Assembly (NCBI GenBank): GCA_022600655.1
Contig: JAHZJZ010000116.1
Coordinates: forward strand, 1-10,032
Direction: 5' to 3'
Origin: Campylobacterota bacterium
GTDB lineage: Bacteria; Campylobacterota; Campylobacteria; Campylobacterales; Sulfurovaceae
DNA: 10,032 bases
Below the pieces are notes generated by a model. The model was not told the DNA's origin, did no database searches, and saw only the letters and a list, made by a program, of their open reading frames with translations. Shown one piece after another: positions 8,137 to 10,032 of the stretch (positions are counted from its first letter, which is position 1; the number at the start of each line of letters is the position of its first letter). The position numbers were made by a program, and so were the translations under genes.

Positions 8137-8324
8137 AGCCCCGAGTAGCCGTTCTGTATAGAGCCGGCCCTAAAAAGCCAACGGTGTAGGAGAGAGAGAC
8201 TGTTTGGGGACAATTTCTCGTGGGTATTAACCACTCAAACGAAACCATCCACTCCCCAATCAACTACATGTCCCACTAAATATAATGTTGGACCACATAT
8301 CACAGTAGTCGAACCACTCAGGTT
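8137..8324 (-). ncRNA. ssrS: 6S RNA candidate (rod-shaped, about 188 nt)
   Basis: 6S RNA mimics an open promoter, binds the housekeeping RNA polymerase holoenzyme and dampens transcription in stationary phase. Between hemD and purD the minus strand folds by eye into one long interrupted rod. The ends close by CCUGAGUGGUU (8322–8312) pairing fully, with G·U, to GGCUACUCGGG (8150–8140). Next are CUGU-g-AUA (8305–8298) with UAUACAG (8160–8154), and GGUCC (8294–8290) with GGGCC (8170–8166). A large asymmetric bubble follows (about 8289–8260 against 8203–8171), partly bridged by UGUAG/CUACA. The apical arm has UUGGGGA/UCCCCAA (8259–8253 with 8210–8204), GGUUUC/GAAAUU and a GUGG/CCAC terminal hairpin. 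Closing stem, central bubble, apical arm and length all fit 6S RNA. From memory, 6S RNA of related Helicobacter lies upstream of purD; I could not verify this here. No tmRNA, RNase P or SRP RNA signature is present. Confidence 0.75.
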
Positions 8325-8330
8325 AATAAA

Positions 8331-8359
8331 ATTATACACTAATTCTCATCAAATGTCAC
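8331..8359 (-). promoter_or_regulatory. σ70-type promoter of the 6S-like RNA
   Basis: On the minus strand GTGACA (8359–8354, one mismatch to TTGACA), a 17-base spacer and a perfect TATAAT (8336–8331) form a near-consensus promoter. Transcription should start at about 8324, exactly where the closing stem of the RNA begins. The -35 lies within the last codons of hemD and the spacer covers the hemD stop. A real -35 is unusual for this phylum and suggests strong constitutive expression, as expected for 6S RNA. Confidence 0.8.
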
Positions 8360-8993
8360 TATTTTTAGTTATTTCTTTAGCTTTTTCAATACATGATGTG
8401 ATTAATGGTTCCTCAGCGACCACATATCTACAACTACTAGGAAGATGCTCTCTAGTCGCTTCTCCAATCAATACAGCAGTATAACTTTTATCCCAAGAGA
8501 AGTTACGAAAAAAACATGTTATCGTTGATGGTGAAGTGAAAATAATGGTGGCACTTTTTTCAGGTTTATCCTCTTCCAGATAACTTTGACACAGGGTTTC
8601 ATAGATAATCTGCTCACCTAACGCTATTCCCTCTTTAGATAAATAGTCTTTACTATTAAAAGAGACTTTTTTCGGACGAAGATAGAGAATATTTTTGTCA
8701 GAAAAGTAAGATTTAATATCTTCTGCTAATGTTTTAGCATAAAACTTTTCAGGCGTATAAATTACTTTACCACCTAACTCTTCTATCTTTTTTTTGGTCG
8801 CTTTACCTATGGCTATACAAGGATAGTTTTTCCAACTTTCATCTATCTCATCTGCACTTACCACCGCTTGTTTAGAGGTAAACATCAAAGTATCATACGA
8901 TGCGAAATCAATAGAGTCTGCGATAAGATTAAACTTTATCATCGGCAATGAAACAACATCAGAGTGTTCAACAACTGACAAGAGATAAATCAT
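8349..8993 (-). CDS. hemD: Uroporphyrinogen-III synthase
   Basis: HemD closes hydroxymethylbilane to uroporphyrinogen III with inversion of ring D, the branch point to haem, sirohaem and cobalamin. Sequence conservation in this family is very low, so the call rests on spaced motifs typical of its two-domain fold: FTSKQAV (38–44), AIGKATKKKIEELGG (61–75), LYLRPKKV (103–110), IIYET (129–133), IIFTSPSTITCFF (150–162) and LIGEATREHL (175–184). The 214-aa length is normal to slightly short. Its ATG shares one base with the TAA of the upstream transporter gene and has no strong Shine-Dalgarno, implying translational coupling. The last codons carry the -35 of the RNA promoter. No terminator is visible after the stop, so some read-through into the RNA is possible. 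Nearby hem genes are absent from the window. Confidence 0.88.
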   Translation of the reverse strand: MIYLLSVVEHSDVVSLPMIKFNLIADSIDFASYDTLMFTSKQAVVSADEIDESWKNYPCIAIGKATKKKIEELGGKVIYTPEKFYAKTLAEDIKSYFSDKNILYLRPKKVSFNSKDYLSKEGIALGEQIIYETLCQSYLEEDKPEKSATIIFTSPSTITCFFRNFSWDKSYTAVLIGEATREHLPSSCRYVVAEEPLITSCIEKAKEITKNSDI

Positions 8994-9910
8994 TAAACCA
9001 GACCCAATGGCTTACCATCTCTTATAGAATCATTAACCTCTTCATCATCATAAGGGTCATAGTGAGGGGTGATAATCCATGTTTTTTTATCATCGAGTTT
9101 CATAATTCTCTCTTCTATCTGGTCTGAGATACGATGTGCCTCCATGAGTGTCATATCGGGTTCTAATACCAAATGAAACTCTACATAGTTATGCGTACCA
9201 TCTGTTCTTGTTTTTAACCAATGATACCCATTAACCAAAGGATGCTCTGAAAGTTTCTTTTCAATCGATTTGACTATTTCAGGTTCTAATGCTCTATCTA
9301 GCAAAATAAAAACACCTTCTTGAATAATCTCATAAGCAGAATAGATAATATAAATCCCTATTCCAAAACCAAAAATCGCATCAATAATATCCCAATCTGT
9401 AAAATAAACCAAAACCAATGAGAGTAAAATCACCCCATTACTCAATAAGTCAGTCTGATAGTGAAGTGCATCAGCTTTTATTACAATATTATCAGTCTTC
9501 TTAGCCACACCCATCAGATACTCAACCAGTAAAAATGTCACTGCAATAGAAAAAATCATCACCACAATGGCAGGAGTTAACATCACTGTCTCCGTACCAG
9601 TGACAGCTTTGTTAATCGCTTCATAGATAATATAAAACCCAGAAAGGGTAATAATCGTCCCCTCTATCACTGCAGCGATAGCTTGAACTTTTCCTTTTCC
9701 ATACTGAAAGTTATCATTGGCTTTCTCTTCAGATTTCTTAATGGCAAAGAAGTTAAAAATTGAAATCACCGTGTCTAAAAGTGAATCTATCGCTGAAGCC
9801 AAAACAGCCACAGAACCTGAAGCCACACCTATGGCAAACTTGACAATGGTTAGAATGATTGCAACCGAACTTGCGACAATCGTTGCTCTCTTTTGTGGGG
9901 ACATACTCAT
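8993..9910 (-). CDS. fieF: Cation diffusion facilitator, FieF/YiiP-like
   Basis: Homodimeric inner-membrane exporter of the CDF family that uses proton antiport to remove divalent metal, typically Zn(II) or Fe(II). The 305-aa protein has about six membrane helices (about 13–31, 38–56, 77–99, 113–133, 155–171, 176–196) and a cytoplasmic ferredoxin-like domain (about 207–287). The transport site is complete: D42 and D46 (IDSLLD) with H150 and D154 (HYQTD). The dimer-interface zinc cluster is complete: H230, H246, H259, H283 and D285, aligning with H232, H248, H261, H283 and D285 of E. coli FieF. The loop site B is not: the region reads NDNFQYGKGK (65–74), lacking the histidines of the E. coli protein. 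A C-terminal tail of about 20 residues extends past the usual end. AGGAGAG overlaps the stop of the preceding gene and supports ATG at 9910. Metal specificity cannot be read from sequence. Confidence 0.92.
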   Translation of the reverse strand: MSMSPQKRATIVASSVAIILTIVKFAIGVASGSVAVLASAIDSLLDTVISIFNFFAIKKSEEKANDNFQYGKGKVQAIAAVIEGTIITLSGFYIIYEAINKAVTGTETVMLTPAIVVMIFSIAVTFLLVEYLMGVAKKTDNIVIKADALHYQTDLLSNGVILLSLVLVYFTDWDIIDAIFGFGIGIYIIYSAYEIIQEGVFILLDRALEPEIVKSIEKKLSEHPLVNGYHWLKTRTDGTHNYVEFHLVLEPDMTLMEAHRISDQIEERIMKLDDKKTWIITPHYDPYDDEEVNDSIRDGKPLGLV

Positions 9911-9912
9911 AT

Positions 9913-9924
9913 TACTACTCTCCT
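9913..9924 (-). promoter_or_regulatory. Shine-Dalgarno of the FieF-type gene, overlapping the upstream stop
   Basis: AGGAGAG begins inside the TAG stop of the preceding partial gene and lies 8 bases before the ATG at 9910. With only 12 bases between the two genes, they are probably co-transcribed. Confidence 0.65.
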
Positions 9925-10032
9925 ACTTACTGAAATGTACCATCTTAAACTTATCACCCATAATGGTCGGTGCAATCAAAGTCTTAATTTTATCGGCTTC
10001 TCTCAAATACTTCTCTTGTGTCGTCTGTTTAG
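9923..10032 (-). CDS. C-terminal fragment of an unidentified protein
   Basis: An open frame enters from the right edge and ends with TAG, giving 35 residues. It contains KYLREADKIKTLIAP and ends GDKFKMVHFSK. The composition (mixed charge, regular hydrophobics, lysine-rich end) is that of a normal cytoplasmic protein and the frame continues up to the edge. I do not recognise the family from so short a tail. It lies 12 bases upstream of the FieF-type gene, whose Shine-Dalgarno overlaps its stop, so the two probably share a transcript with hemD. Confidence 0.65.
   Translation of the reverse strand, partial: KQTTQEKYLREADKIKTLIAPTIMGDKFKMVHFSK

Noticed and set aside
8189..8199. GA repeat as a phase-variable microsatellite
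   Set aside because: Only about five units and inside a structured RNA, not in a coding frame; too short for convincing slippage control.
8137..8324. Alternative identities for the RNA: tmRNA, RNase P RNA, SRP RNA, riboswitch upstream of purD
   Set aside because: No tRNA-like ends or tag frame, no RNase P core sequences, no GGAAGG-type SRP loop, and the closed rod with promoter at its own 5' end is separated from purD by a second promoter.
1..10032. CRISPR array, insertion sequence, tRNA genes or prophage remnants
   Set aside because: No spaced direct repeats, transposase motifs, terminal inverted repeats or tRNA cloverleaf seen on either strand.

Overview
The window is a compact, AT-rich piece of chromosome in which every supported gene lies on the minus strand. 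The order purD – RDD membrane protein – lptD – MCE protein – phosphoribosyltransferase – pnp, together with the protein sequences, points to a Campylobacterota (epsilonproteobacterial) genome. A free-living Sulfurimonas/Sulfurovum-type bacterium fits best, but the genus cannot be fixed from sequence alone. There is no sign of phage, transposon, CRISPR or recent transfer.

Reading in the direction of transcription (from the right edge leftwards), the window opens with the last 35 codons of an unidentified gene (10032–9923). Next come a cation diffusion facilitator of the FieF type (9910–8993) and a divergent uroporphyrinogen-III synthase, hemD (8993–8349), joined by a one-base stop/start overlap. 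Then there is a 388-base gap without a protein gene. It is not empty. It holds a well-formed σ70-type promoter whose -35 element lies inside the end of hemD, followed by a roughly 188-nt rod-shaped structured RNA (about 8324–8137) that I interpret as 6S RNA (ssrS). After it come an 8-bp inverted repeat and a second promoter that drives purD.

From purD on, six genes are packed into one apparent operon with gaps of 0–8 bases or overlaps: purD (purine synthesis), a small RDD-family membrane protein, lptD (outer-membrane LPS translocon), an MCE/MlaD-domain protein with a predicted C-terminal beta-rich domain, a COG1926-type phosphoribosyltransferase, and pnp (polynucleotide phosphorylase), which runs off the left edge within its S1 domain. 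The operon mixes nucleotide metabolism (purD, the phosphoribosyltransferase), outer-membrane lipid transport (lptD, MCE) and RNA turnover (pnp).

The most notable items are the unannotated 6S-like RNA with its own promoter directly upstream of purD, and the MCE protein that appears to combine an inner-membrane anchor, a periplasmic helical stalk and an outer-membrane-like beta domain in one chain beside lptD. Smaller points are an LptD with a single possible disulfide, a FieF-type transporter with a degenerate second zinc site, and an 11-base promoter core shared by the RNA and purD. I found no evidence for a wholly new multi-gene system.
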